A stretch of DNA of 64,000 bases from Cytospora piceicola (lineage: Eukaryota > Ascomycota > Sordariomycetes > Diaporthales > Cytosporaceae). Positions 10,827-22,100 of this stretch are shown here, one piece after another. The number at the start of each line of letters is the position of its first letter. The first letter of the stretch is position 1. Position numbers and translations under genes: made by a program. The stretch is taken from contig JALQBC010000006.1 of the NCBI GenBank assembly GCA_023375675.1, positions 62,001 through 126,000 of the forward strand, read 5' to 3'. The notes beneath the pieces were generated by a model that was given only the letters and a program-made list of their open reading frames with translations, was not told the origin of the DNA and made no database searches.

Positions 10827-10852
10827 TCACTGTCACTGTCACTGTCACTGTC
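10827..10852. repeat. TCACTG hexamer tandem repeat (about 4 units)
   Basis: Four perfect TCACTG units and a partial fifth, about 140 bp upstream of the start of the minus-strand SDR. The position suits the promoter or 5' leader. Copy number of such tracts can vary between strains. Confidence 0.9.
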
Positions 10853-11087
10853 CTTGTCACGTTCACGTCAAGTCACAGCTGTGTGTTTCGGTTCAAGAAT
10901 CATGTGTGCAATGCAAGAAAGGAAATTGAGCCACATGAAGTGGTTGAGAGACTCCGACGTAGGCCGAATGGTCGCCGAGGCGAGAGACGATGTTGCTCCA
11001 GCTTGCGGTAAGCATCGGCGAGAATTGCCCACCTGGGCCACTTCCCGACCCCTCGTTTCCCCCAAGGACGGAAGTACCTAGGTATAT

Positions 11088-11114
11088 CCGGGGATAAGTG
11101 GGGTTGATGCGGGG
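11088..11114 (+). promoter_or_regulatory. Cluster of three SYGGRG (CreA/CRE1-type) sites
   Basis: CCGGGG at 11088-11093, GTGGGG at 11098-11103 and GCGGGG at 11109-11114 all match SYGGRG, the binding consensus of the fungal carbon-catabolite repressor CreA/CRE1. They have the same orientation and are spaced about 10-11 bp apart, one helical turn. They lie about 400 bp upstream of the SDR and 600 bp upstream of the zinc dehydrogenase. A single SYGGRG occurs often by chance; three in 27 bp between two sugar dehydrogenases is more telling. No binding data. Confidence 0.5.
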
Positions 11115-11707
11115 TAGCAAGCACTGCGGTCCACTGTAACTAACTAGGTAATTATTGACGTCGGTCTTACATCCCATGGGATATCCGAGATATTGTCTGA
11201 GATATCTCTATTCCTTCTATGAATGGTTATGGTTATGGTTACTTTCTTTCACGTCTTCCAACATTGAAGCGCCCAATCCGCTCTGATCTCAAGTACTGTG
11301 GTGTTGTATACATATGTAACTAAAAAAAAACATCGTATAAGTCGATAGTTCACCCGCGGGGTAATTAATGGAGACTACTACCACTTCATGCATATGGACG
11401 GCTGATGAGCCTGAAACTGGGACTGGTGCTTCTGACGGTGACGATGATCCTTTCGGTCCAATATACCTCGATCGATTCGGCCCTTGACTAAATAGGTATT
11501 TAATTCTGGGTCGATATCGGAGCAAATGTGCCTGTCTGTCAATGAGCCAAAATCGAGAACACACCCCCCCCCCCTGCTCTCACTAAAAGTCTTTCTAAAT
11601 TTCGAGCTATTTGCCCTCGTTCCTCACCGTGAGCCTCATGCCTATTAGTCCTAAGTTTGCCATCCAGTAGATATTTACTTTGATACTTCACATCACCACC
11701 CGACACA

Positions 11708-13019
11708 ATGTCAACAGAAACAGTCAGAGCTTCTGTGCTCCATGGAGCCAAAGACCTCAGGGTAGTAAGCAGCACACAGCAGCCTCTCGACCCTTTCCCC
11801 TTGGAAGAGATCCCCATGTAACCCTTCATTCAAAGGAAGAGCGCACCCTCCCAGCCCCAGGGCCAGACGAGGTCCTAGTCGCCGTCAAGTCCACCGGGCT
11901 GTGCGGCTCCGACCTGCACTACTTCAGCCACTACCGCAACGGCGACATCCACGTCCGGCAGCCCATGACCCTGGGCCACGAGTCGGCCGGCGTCGTCACC
12001 GCCGTCGGCCCCGGCGCCCGCCACCTCCTGTCCCCGGGCGACCGCGTCGCCCTCGAGGTCGGCCTGCCGTGCGGCGCGTGCGCCCTGTGCGCCGGGGGCC
12101 GCTACAACATCTGCCGCGCCATGAGCTTCCGCTCCTCGGCCAAGAGCTTCCCCCACGCCCAGGGCACCCTCCAGGAGGTCGTCGCCCACCCGGCCGCCTA
12201 CTGCCACCGGCTGCCCGACGGCGTCGGCCTCGAGGCCGGCGCCCTCGCCGAGCCGCTCTCCGTGGCCCTGCACGCCGGGGACCGCGCCCGGCTCCCCCCG
12301 GCCGCCACCGTGCTGGTCCTGGGGGCCGGGGCCGTGGGCCTGCTGTGCTGTGCGGTGGCCAAGGTCTTGGGCGCGGAGAGGGTGGTGGTGGCGGATATCA
12401 ACGCGGATAGGGTGCAGTGGGCGCTGGACAGGGGGTTTGCGGATGCGAAGGTCGTGGTCCCGATGAAGAGGCCTGATGGGATTGATGCCAAGTTGGAGTT
12501 TGCGAAGGAGGTTGCGGAGCTGGTCAGGACGGCCAAGGGGAAGGAGGGTGACGAGGTGGGCGACGTGGATGTTACATTTGAGTGTACGGGCGTGGAGAGC
12601 TGCCTGCAATCTGCTATTTATGTGGGTTCATTTTCTGTCGCCTTGTTTACTCCTCTTTTGGCTTCTTTTCTTTTTCTTCTACTTGCTCGAGAATGCCTTA
12701 CATGGCGGCTAATGCTATACAGGCTACGAAACCGGGCGGCAAGATCATGATTATTGGAATGGGCAACCCCATCCAGACCCTGCCCATATCAGCCGCGTCG
12801 CTGAAGGAAGTCGACCTCGTCGGCGTCTTTCGATACGCAAATACCTACCCCAGGGTGATCGAGCTGCTGGCAAGCAAAAACCCCCTGCTGCCACCGGTGG
12901 AGGAGTTGATCACTCACAGATACGGATCACTGGACAGCATCCCGCATGCGTTTGACATGGCGGGTAAGGTCAAGGATGACGAGGGAAACCTGGTTTTGAA
13001 AGTAATGGTGAATTTGTAA
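11708..13019 (+). CDS. Zinc-dependent polyol dehydrogenase (sorbitol/xylitol/L-arabinitol dehydrogenase family)
   Basis: A 379-residue medium-chain dehydrogenase. Exons are 11708-11764, 11836-12621 and 12723-13019; both introns are phase 0. The first donor is taken as GTAAGC at 11765; using the GTAGTA three bases earlier would drop one Val. Catalytic zinc ligands are the Cys of GLCGSDLHYF, the His of LGHESAG, and the Glu of LAEPLSVALHA. The structural zinc lobe is complete: four cysteines in PCGACALCAGGRYNIC. The Rossmann motif is VLGAGAVGLL, followed by VVVADINADR, whose Asp favours NAD+. Fungal relatives oxidise polyols to ketoses in pentose and hexose catabolism (L-arabinitol to L-xylulose, xylitol to xylulose, sorbitol to fructose); which one cannot be decided here. 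Exon 2 is unusually GC-rich. It diverges from the KduD-like SDR. Confidence 0.93.
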
Positions 13020-13184
13020 CTGTTGCAGTGTTTGGGAAGATGAAGTTCGAGTTCCGAGGTATTGGACACTGTCCAAAAGGCTATTCCGGTTTCAAACTCC
13101 TACCAGATAGACGCTCCCCAAAGAATACCCAATACAGATAATACAAGAGTTACTCTATAATTCACGCTCCCATTTCGTCATTTC
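13020..13184. other. Short convergent 3' intergenic region
   Basis: 165 bp between the stop codon of the zinc dehydrogenase (plus) and the stop codon of the Ayg1-like hydrolase (minus). Both 3' untranslated regions must lie here and probably overlap. No long inverted repeat was seen. Confidence 0.6.
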
Positions 13185-14390
13185 TTAACCGAAAACATCT
13201 CTCACCCAATTGTAAACCGTCTGCGTGTCAGCAACAGGATGCTGGACGACCGAAGTACCAGGAACTCCATACTCAAACAGCGCCAACGTGCCCTCGTCGC
13301 GCCCCTCAACCGGTGTCCAAAGGCCACCCGACTCCACGGTCGACTCACTCTCAGTAACAAGCAACAGCCTACACGAGATCTCGTCCAGCATAGAGAGGTC
13401 CTTCCCACCAGCATCGCCAAGCTGCGCGACACACCCCTTGAGGCGGTCCCCGTGCGTCGCCGACAGGCGGACCACCGGCTCGCCCAGCCCCCACGCGACG
13501 AGGCCGTCCATGTCGAACACCCTGATGGCCCTCATCCAGTCCAGGACGGAGCTCCACACCTCGTCCGCGGCATCCTCCCCGTCCGCCTCGGCCACGGGGC
13601 AGTCGCCCGCCCCCGGGGCCTCCGCAACGACGCAGCCCCAGCCCCTGCCCAGCGCCTCCTCGCACTGCCTCGTGTGTGCCGTCCGGTCGTCGCTGATGAT
13701 GAGGACGACGGGGCAGGGCCGGCCGGTGCAGAGCGTGTCCATCGGTAGCCGGACGTATGTCGGGATGCGGGGCCTGTGCACCTTGATTGCTTTCTGGCCT
13801 GCGAGTTTGATATCAGAGCCATGGGTTTGCTGGTGGAGGTTGGTTTTGGTGTCGTAAGTATGGGGGATGATGGCCTCGTCTAGAGGGTTCTCCCAGAGCC
13901 GTCCGGCTTTTTGGTACAGGGACTTCTGGAGCTGCCATGCTTGCTTCTTGACGGAGCAGGCGTCGTCGTGAGATGGTGAGTACCGGGAGATCCGGAGAAC
14001 TGTGCAGGCGCGAAGATAGAATTCCGTTGCCAGGTTCCGGTCGCCGCGGATGAGAGCGTCCTCGGCTCTCGAGGCAAGTTCCTCGGCTTTGGGGCGGAAG
14101 CTGAGGGTGTATTCCGATGATTCAGGGTCGTCTATGTGGCCTTGGATCAAGTCGTTGAAGATGGGTTCGAAATCCTCATACCTCCCATCCTGGAAGGGGT
14201 GCGAGCTCTTCTGGCAGGCGGACCTCCACCCATTCTCCCACAACGCCTGGACACCACCAGACTGGCCAGACACCTCCACCAACGACCGTGATCGCTTGCG
14301 CTTTGGAGTAGTGGCCTGCCATAGACCCTTGCATTGGGGTAGCTCGGGTTCTGGCGAGGCCCTAGGGGTGAGGACGCGGTGGGGAGACAT
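13185..14390 (-). CDS. Ayg1/FrsA-like alpha/beta-hydrolase lacking the nucleophile serine
   Basis: A single-exon protein of 401 residues, started at the ATG at 14390. An upstream in-frame extension exists but reads like leader sequence. The helical N-terminal half (YEDFEPIFNDLIQGHI; the RGDRNLATEFYLRACTVLRI repeat; an AIIPH segment) and the hydrolase half (GRPCPVVLIISDDRTAHTRQ, GWGCVVAEAPGAGDCPVAE, VWSSVLDWMRAI, FDMDGLVAWGL) match the Ayg1/FrsA group. Ayg1 of Aspergillus fumigatus shortens a polyketide in melanin synthesis. In this group the nucleophile elbow reads G-L-S-x-G-G. Here residues 301-305 are G-L-G-E-P: the serine position (303) is Gly and the closing Gly is gone. The final His (VVQHPVADTQ) remains. 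Despite this the frame is open and uninterrupted, so the protein is either a non-catalytic relative or very recently inactivated. Confidence 0.82.
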   Translation of the reverse strand: MSPHRVLTPRASPEPELPQCKGLWQATTPKRKRSRSLVEVSGQSGGVQALWENGWRSACQKSSHPFQDGRYEDFEPIFNDLIQGHIDDPESSEYTLSFRPKAEELASRAEDALIRGDRNLATEFYLRACTVLRISRYSPSHDDACSVKKQAWQLQKSLYQKAGRLWENPLDEAIIPHTYDTKTNLHQQTHGSDIKLAGQKAIKVHRPRIPTYVRLPMDTLCTGRPCPVVLIISDDRTAHTRQCEEALGRGWGCVVAEAPGAGDCPVAEADGEDAADEVWSSVLDWMRAIRVFDMDGLVAWGLGEPVVRLSATHGDRLKGCVAQLGDAGGKDLSMLDEISCRLLLVTESESTVESGGLWTPVEGRDEGTLALFEYGVPGTSVVQHPVADTQTVYNWVRDVFG

Positions 14391-16342
14391 GGTAGTTTCT
14401 CGTTCGCCTCTTGAGGGCCGAGAGGGGTCGGTTGGCTGATGAGGCGATAGTGAGACTCGGAGGGTGAGCCTACGGTGTGTTGAAGGACACAACCTTGTTG
14501 ATGTGGTACTTGCAAAACTCGCCGGAGGGTTTCTGGTAAACCACACTGCACCTTCGAATTCGAATGTGTGGTTGACTACCGATGTGTCCGCTGAGGGCGC
14601 GGCGGGCTCTGTTGGAAGTAGGAAAGTGTTGTAAGCGATAAGCCAGACTGCAAGATAAGGTGGGGAGATGATAGCAGACTGAAGGGGTGCATGTAAGAAA
14701 GAACAAATGTTGGTGGTGTGGCTTGCTTTAGTATAAGACAATTCCGGATCGGCAGGTTTTAATGCCGGAGGCTGCTTATTCTCAAGACTGAAGCCAAAAG
14801 AAAGGTATCTTACTCTGCCCGAAGAGATGCGATCCGAATCTTGTCGATGGTCAGGTATAAATCCTTCACGTATCCCTCGTCATCCTCCACGTTGTTACTA
14901 AGCCTCTGCTTGAAACGATGCATCTCGTTCCTTGTTTGACACCACGATACAGTGCGCAAAGAAGACCGGTTCGGCGACTTCGTAGATATTCGAGTACAGG
15001 CAATATGGGAGCGATCTGCTCAGAACCAAGCCACTAGGAAGGAAGCGAATAAAAGAAAGTCCGAGGTGCTGCAAATGTATCCGTACGGCTATCGGGCTGG
15101 GGATCTCCGGGGAATGTGTAAGGCTGAGATGGCAGGTGGGAGTGTATAATCGGAGTTCCTGGTGGGATATGAGGCATCGGAGTTTTGAATGGGTAGGCAC
15201 GTGGGTCTTTGGATCCCGAAGAACTTCAGGCGAGTTTCTGTTCTGGGAACAGATGTGGGAGTGGGGGGAGGGTGGCAGACGGAGGCAACGTATGACTTAT
15301 AACGTCTCTCCGCAATACCAACAAAGCACGTCGTTAACTGAGGAGAATGTAGCATCATGTAGGCTCCGGTTGCAGCCATGCGCACATGTGAAGTCCTCGA
15401 AGGGGCGCTGTACAGACCCAAGATGCCTGTCTTTTCCGCTTTGTAACGCCAAATATTGACAGGGGCGCTGAGTCGCTTGACCGTCCTTAGGGAGATGTCC
15501 GATGAACAGTCAGCTTCTTGAAGCACATAAGACAACACCTCATCCCATGACCCTGACGACGCTGCAGTATTACCTACTCAGCCTAGGAACACTGGTCAGC
15601 CAAAGACATGCTCCGGTGCAGGACATGTGACGCTGTGGCGAGCTGCAGAGGAACAATAGAAGCGGCCAATACCACCCCAGATATTCGGAACCCGAAGTGC
15701 TAGTGCTCTCATTGTCAGACGAGACAGCTGAGCCAGTTGCGGTTCGGGAAGGTCACGATGGTTGGTCTGGCTTCGGCGCCTTGGAGTTGTCTTTGATCCT
15801 TTTCGGCTCCTGTCTCACGAAACTCCCCGAACTACCTAATTAGTCAAATTCGTTTGAATTTCGAAGCTGCCGACTGCCGGACTGTGTCCACAAAGTATCC
15901 GAATCTATCGGCTGCAACGCCGGTATATTACCCGTGATCCAACATGTGTTTCCCGCTCGTTACCATTCGTTCTCGTTCCGTGACGTTTGACCTCGAATCT
16001 GTCTTGAGTCCGTACGAGTGATCCGGACTGCAGCGGCGGCATCACGGTGCTTCCCTGTACTTCCATAATTATAACCCTTTCAGAGAGACCTCGCCCAGCT
16101 CAGAGACCCTTTGACTCAATTCAGCCCTGCAGCGGTGCTCCTCGAGGTCACGAAGCCACAGCAACGTCGACATAGCGATATTATCATAGCCTCGCCTCTG
16201 TGGTTCTGGCCAACCATCAGCCCATGGTGTTCCAACCCATCCGCCCTCTCGCCGTCAAAAACCCCGTCAACCCGTCACCTCCGAGACCGGAGGACTGAGG
16301 TGTGATCTTTTGACGGCGAAGGGATTCACTGAAAGGGCGAAC
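14391..16342. other. Intergenic region between the hydrolase and GNA1
   Basis: 1.95 kb between the start of the hydrolase gene and the stop codon of GNA1. It includes the 5' leader of the hydrolase (an open but ATG-poor frame to about 14741). Only short frames without family resemblance were seen. Confidence 0.5.
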
Positions 16343-17041
16343 TTATTTGTTGTGGTAATGCGCCATCTCGAGTCCCGCCCTCTTGAAGCCGCACTTGATA
16401 TAGAAGCCCTCGTTGGTCTCGCTGCAGTCAAGGATGGTCTTGTAGCAGCCAACCTTGGCGGCAATAAAGTCAAGGGCCTGGATCAGCCTCAGGCCCAGCT
16501 TCTTCCCCTGCTGGTCCTTTGCAACCGCGATATCTTCGATGTGAGCGACCGAGCCGAGACTGTGGATACTAATAGCCGGACTTGTGTTAGCACACTGAAC
16601 AAGACCACTACAGGGAGGAGTAGAGAGCCTATTGCATGCTTGCAATCGGCTCGGTTGCCGTGAGATGACTTACAACTTGCGCTCAACAATGAGGGCACCC
16701 GTGCCAACGACCTTTCCACCATCCTCAATACACAGAATGTAGTATCCTCCGTCCTGTTTTTTTATCCACTCAAAGCGCTCTGTGAACTGGTCCTCGGTGA
16801 TGTCTCCGACGGTAGTGAGGACGCGGAGGCAGTCGAGGAAGCCGGCGTGGTAGTCGGATTGTCGCAAGGCGCGGATCGTGTAGCCCTGGGGCAGAGCGGC
16901 GGCGACATCGGGAGAGATGAGTTCCTCGCCAAAGAGGCCAGCATCGACGGTGTTGGCCATGCCGTTTGTCTGGGGTGTTCCGGTGGTCTGGGTGGAAGCA
17001 GTTGCTGCTGGTGTCTTGGCTGTCTGCGTTGTGCCGTCCAT
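16343..17041 (-). CDS. GNA1: Glucosamine 6-phosphate N-acetyltransferase
   Basis: A 197-residue GNAT-family enzyme from exon 1 (17041-16674) and exon 2 (16568-16343). The 105-nt intron (GTAAGT to CTATTAG) splits the codon between ERK and IHSLG. Gna1 acetylates GlcN-6-P with acetyl-CoA to give GlcNAc-6-P, a step to UDP-GlcNAc, chitin, glycoproteins and GPI anchors; cytosolic and normally essential in fungi. Evidence: LPQGYTIRALRQSDY at the start of the fold, FEWIKKQDGGYYILCIED, the joined segment ERKFIHSLGSVAHIEDIAV that is nearly diagnostic for Gna1, the acetyl-CoA loop DQQGKKLG, and the C-terminal LDCSETNEGFYIKCGFK. The first 40 residues are Thr/Ala-rich and absent in short family members. 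The ATG at 17041 is the first in frame; an open extension above it starts with TTG only. Confidence 0.95.
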
Positions 17042-17713
17042 GTCTGCTTGTATGTTGGTTGGAGCTGGAAAGGACAACCAACAAAGGGAAATGCGGATTC
17101 GGTCGAGGACTGGGAGGGTTCAATGGCTGGGGCAATGACAGAACAACACACAAAGACTATCGGTAACTGAATGAGTGACGTGGGAAGAAGAAGACAAGGC
17201 AAATGGGAAGAAGTCGAGTTTGACGATGAGGGTATATGTAAATACTTCTATGTAGACATATTGCGAGAGGTGTATTCCAAGACCCTGACTCCGTATTAGA
17301 GTTGTCGATCCGCGGCTGCCCCCTGAACTATTGTGGTACGAAGGACTGCAGAGCTATTTTTGTCCCGAAGCGGCGGGAGCCCACAGCCACAGCCTCACTA
17401 GGCTTGGCCCACTCACCACTGTAGTATACCAGTCTATACATAAGTACTGGCTTACATACTAGTATAGCGGATGGGGAAACCCTGGAAGAAGAATTCTGGA
17501 ACACGGGGGAGTAAGGCCTTAGATCCTGGGGCCAATCTTGGTTGAACTATTGAGAAGAAACCCGGAATTTGTATACACTTCTACCAAACACCATGTCAGT
17601 GTTGGCTCGACCGTTTCGTGTTTTAACGCGCTTGTCGCAACGGCACCGACTTGTTCCGTACATTGTCAGTAGTGTACCGCCAAGGCACGTGGCCTTAGCA
17701 CTGGCGTTCCAGC
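17042..17713. other. Upstream region of GNA1
   Basis: 0.67 kb upstream of GNA1, reaching the inverted-repeat element. It must contain the GNA1 promoter and leader. No further feature was recognised apart from the 15-bp motif at 17687-17701, which recurs beyond the element. Confidence 0.5.
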
Positions 17714-17836
17714 TCAACCAGGGTACACTAAAAGTTCGCAGGGGCACCAAAATATGGGCCGGCCCTCTTTTCAGTACCCCACCCGTAAAAGCTCAAAGGG
17801 TGCAGAATGGCCTGCCTTAAAAAGGGGATGATCGGC
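17714..17836 (+). repeat. Left terminal inverted repeat (123 bp)
   Basis: Outer end TCAACCAGGG, inner end TGATCGGC. It pairs with 18151-18273 on the other strand with about five mismatches, four of them near the inner end. Confidence 0.88.
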
Positions 17837-18150
17837 GCCGCACGATTCGTGCTACCGTATACGTTCGTGAAGGTAAAGGTGGTAGAAGAAGGAAGCAAAC
17901 AGAACTGTCGTAAGGTTTACGCGCGCCTAGAGTTTATTTATGGACAGCTTAGGTAAAGCAGATGTACAACAGGTGCTTATAGCTTATCACGTTTACATGT
18001 CAATTGACGCTTAATATCCAGAAGTGAAGCATAAGTTCTACATATGCGTAGTAGGAAACAACAAATAATTTCACGATAGTTTCGTGATGTTGTCTATAGT
18101 GTTTATAGGCAGGCCGGGTGAAGACGAATCGCGTAAGTTCAGCGGGTGCA

Positions 18151-18273
18151 GCCGATCACTCCCCTTTTAGGGCAGGCCATTCTGCACCCTTTGAGTTTTT
18201 ACGGGTGGGGTACTGAAAAGAGGGCCGGCCCATATTTTGGTGCCCCTGCGAACTTTTAGTGTACCCTGGTTGA
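18151..18273 (-). repeat. Right terminal inverted repeat (123 bp)
   Basis: Reverse complement of 17714-17836 with about five mismatches. Its outer end reads CCCTGGTTGA on the plus strand. Confidence 0.88.
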
Positions 18274-19144
18274 CCTACGTGCCCTTAGCACTTTATCCCG
18301 AGGTCGTCAAACCGACTGGTGGCTAACATGAATGATGTCACTAACCCTACCCCTGACCGAACTTTATTCATTATACTCAGTACCCGAGGATGTACTTCAG
18401 TACCCAGGTACTTAAGAAGGTTAGTACCAAGAAGTATGAATCACCATCACATGCTCACCAAGAAGTACGTATCAAAGCAATGCTATGCTGTACTTGAGCG
18501 ATCCATATATGTCGAGACTGCTCACCATGCATGGTTCTATGAATTTGCTTAGAAATGCCACGGTAACGGTCTATATCAGACCATTGGATACAAGCCCTTC
18601 AAACATTGAGTCATGGTCGGTACCGATTACCTGTATCTCTGCTACTGGCTGGGGAAGGAGCTCCGCTGAACCACGTCAAACGGTAGACCCATCGCCCCTG
18701 CGTCCTCAGCGTGTGCACACAACAACAGCGCGACTTCGTCTTGCCTTTCACATGCTCGAGGAACGCTGCCCTTAAGACGACCACGACGACGGCTGGAACG
18801 GCGAGACCTTTCCTGGACCTGTCAAACTTGTCGTCAATTGATCACATGTTCTTGTCCTGGACCATCCACGCGAACATGCATTATCATAGCGACCAGGGCT
18901 GCTGTTAAGTTCCCACTCTTACCAAATTTATGCTGTCATTTTGCCTCCCCAATTTTGTCGACATCTGCTCTGCTTTTCCTGTAATCCTGTATCAACATCT
19001 TGGTCGGGCCAACCTGTGATTTCTGCTTCGATATACAATGCACCAGCCGCCTACAACACTTGAATTGTGAATTCTTGTTTCCATGCCTGCGGCTGAATCC
19101 CCCATGTGATTTCTTCAACGGTCTTTTGACCTGTCCCATCGAAC
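18274..19144. other. Upstream region of the lipase gene
   Basis: 0.87 kb between the inverted-repeat element and the lipase ATG. It probably holds the lipase promoter and leader. Repeated GTACT/AGTAC words occur at 18380-18430. No gene seen. Confidence 0.5.
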
Positions 19145-22100
19145 ATGGCCAGCGCCCGAGAGAGGGAAGATCGTCCCGAGAGAGGCAACCAACTCGCGGC
19201 TTCAACACATGGCGACCTCGAAGCCCAACAGCGCCAGGCGCTCCCCACTCCGGCTCCGGGGAGGACGCTTCTCCCAAGTCCTATTGCCAGCGCTATAAGT
19301 CTCTGGACACGCTCAACAGGCCTCGCCCTTCGTGTTGGTACTGTGATAGGTGGATATGGCCTCGGTGCAGCCAAAGCGACTACCCTGTCCAGCCTCGAGC
19401 TCGGACGAGGCATCATAGAGGGGATTTTGCATCGTGCAGGCAACGAGGCTTTCCTCAGGTCCAACTCCGAGCTTGGAAGGGCAGACGCCGAGACGGTCAT
19501 GGAGAGGAGCTTGGAGGGCCTGCATGCGGCAATGTCTCAGGTGGTGTTCTGGACGACTGCTGGCTTTCAGTTGACTGGAACCACGATCACCACAATCTCA
19601 GAAGTGTCACAGTTGACCCTCTCCTACCTCGACTCCATACTGGGCTCGACTGAGTCGTCCAGAGCGATAGCCAGTATAATCACCCTTATCAGGCGCGAGT
19701 TCAGCAACCCTGCAACCGGTCAGCTGGGAGAAAAGGTCGGAGTCTTTGACCTGATTGTTGGAATGGTTGGTATGGCCTACTTTCAAAGATGCGCTTGGGA
19801 ACTCATCGAGGAAGAGAATAGTCGGCTGCAGGTCGAAGAGACACTATGGGATGTTGTAATTCTCAATGACGAAGAGATGATGGACTACAGCAGTGTCCAC
19901 AACGGGGGACGGAAGGGCGATGAGCTCGGCGGCGGTCCGAATGAAGTGGTGATACAGACTATTCAGCAGCACGGGGCGGACGACAGTAGCGCCGGAGAAG
20001 ATGAACTCCCAGAAACACGACTCAAGCAACATATCATGCGTACAATGCCAGCTGGCGCAAAGGTCTCCATCACGACGGAAACGAAGACTACGAAGATCAT
20101 CACCGTGGATGTCTCTGGCACACAGCCGAGCGCGTTGGCTCTGCCTGCGGGAGTAGAGCTTGTCGAGGAGACTCGCCTACTCCCAGCATCATCGAATGGA
20201 AGTCAGGGATGGACGATGTCCACAGATCAACTTCTGGATGCTTCGAACCCGACCGATGCTACTTATCGTGTTGTTTACCGGGTCAGCAAGAACAAGCTGA
20301 GGGGCACAGAGATGGCCCGGGAGGCTGAGGAGAACGAGTCGCCTCGGGTTGTCGAGCAGATTGACGATACAGACTCGGATTATTCTGTAGATGATCTCGC
20401 GAGTTCCGGCGATGAAGAGGGGAATGCACCACCCTCGCCGCCGCCGAAGTCACCACCACGGACGCAGCAGAATTCTTCACCCGAGACACTCCACCGGGCA
20501 ATTGAAGCACATGCTCGCGGCCCACGCTCGGGTGAAGGTCGACAGATCCCCACGAAGACCCGTAAAGGGAGTGCCGAGAAGAATCCACAGTTTCTACTGC
20601 CCAAGCAGAGCCCGGAGACATCTGCGAACCAAAAGCGCCCCAGGATTCCGGCATCGCCTCAGACTTCGTCGAGCAGCGTTGGCCACCCACGTAAAAAGCA
20701 GCAGTCGATGCAGTCCATGTCCAGATTGCTGTCAAGGAAACCGAAGGGTGACATGACCCCGTCCGATTCGACAAACTCGTCGAGCGAAAGGAAGAGCGGC
20801 TTGCGCCATGCATTGAAGAGGGGCTCAGGCACGACCCTCTCCGATAATGTGGCTAAAGATGGGAAGGATGTTGCATCCTCGCATGTCCCAGCAACTTACA
20901 AGGGCAAACAAGCCGTGAGAGATGATCGTCGCGGGAACCCAAAAAGTTACCAAAAATCGCCTTCTGCCGTCACAAAACAACAGCTGTCTGTACCAGGCCG
21001 GGACTCCTCACTGCTTCCGAGACGAAAAGCTCCAACCGCACCCCAGGGAGGCTCGCACGGAGGACCATTAACTTCACGGGCGTTAGCTGAGTACGATAAG
21101 AGCGATGCGATACCGCGGAGTCCTTCTCGAGCCAGTATTATATCTATCCATGAGCGAAAAAGGGACTCGCTCGTCTCTCAGACGGACACATTTTCCATAC
21201 GCTATGCTGACAATCTTCGACCCGTTTCGCCCACATATTCTAGGCATGATAAGCAGCTACCTCCACCATCACCTTCACAAACGCATCCAAGGGTCGTATC
21301 ACACCTCTACTCACCCAGCATATACACCCTCAAAACGACCGACTCGCAGACATCTCTCGTGCCTTACTACCAGCGAAGTCCATTCGGCGACGCCGAAGCG
21401 CTATCAACCCTCCGCCGCACTGGTACTATCGACACGATATTCCCGCGCTTTCATATTCTCCGCAATATTACACGATTCATGCGGTTCTCTTCTGCTTCTT
21501 ATGGCTCCAATTTTCTCAAAGTCTTCGGTATAGCCAAGACCATGCCAACCGGACTTAAGGCGATGGATGACATGCATCATGAGCTCCGGATGTTTGCACA
21601 CCATACTCAGTCTCGGCCTCAGTCCATCTTACTGTCGTCTTTCGTCGACTCTCAAGGCGGTAGCGATTCGTCTGGATCAACAGAAACTGGCGTACCGCTC
21701 GTGCACTATATATCGTTGGACGACGAGTCTAAGGCTGTGGTACTGGCTTGTCGTGGCACATTGGGCTTCGAAGATGTCTTAGCTGATATGACATGCGACT
21801 ATGATGAACTTTTCTGGCGCGGGAATAGTTACAAAGTACACAAAGGAGTTCATGCCTCCGCACGGAGGCTATTGTACGGCGGTGACGGGAGGGTCTTAGT
21901 AACCATAAAGGCAGCACTGGAACAGAATCCGGACTACGGTCTGGTGTTGTGCGGGCACTCTCTTGGCGGCGCAGTCACGGCCTTATTGGGTGTCATGCTG
22001 TCTGAGCCATTGGAAGGCGGAACTTCTTTCATCACCTCAGACGAGCCACACAGCCGGCTCCTCCCATCTTTGGCCTTCAAGACCACACAATCGCACATCT

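Larger units (their letters stand above)
10689..11707. promoter_or_regulatory. Shared divergent promoter of the two sugar dehydrogenases
   Basis: 1.02 kb between the start codons of two diverging genes (SDR at 10688, zinc dehydrogenase at 11708). It contains a TCACTG hexamer repeat, a CreA-type site cluster (separate entries), the palindrome TACCTAGGTA near 11077, three GGTTAT units near 11226, and a 10-11 base C homopolymer near 11563. No other gene fits in it. Confidence 0.65.
17714..18273. mobile_element. 560-bp element with 123-bp terminal inverted repeats (non-autonomous, MITE/foldback-like)
   Basis: Positions 17714-17836 and 18151-18273 are inverted copies of each other. Both begin at the outer edge with TCAACCAGGGTACACTAAA and continue through GGGCCGGCCCTCTTTTCAGT to end with GATCGGC inside. 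I count about five differences in 123 positions (about 96% identity). The 314-bp core is unrelated single-copy DNA without a transposase frame, so the element would depend on an enzyme supplied elsewhere. No clean target duplication abuts the repeats. A 15-bp direct repeat with one mismatch (ACGTGGCCTTAGCAC at 17687-17701, ACGTGCCCTTAGCAC at 18277-18291) flanks it and could be an old, offset duplication. Superfamily not assignable by eye. Confidence 0.78.

Noticed and set aside
11875..12609. A 244-codon open frame on the minus strand
   Set aside because: Antisense shadow of the GC-rich exon 2 of the zinc dehydrogenase, which has complete zinc and NAD motifs.
13185..14741. 518-residue form of the Ayg1-like hydrolase
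   Set aside because: The added 117 residues are low-complexity and unlike the family; the ATG at 14390 gives a normal-length protein.
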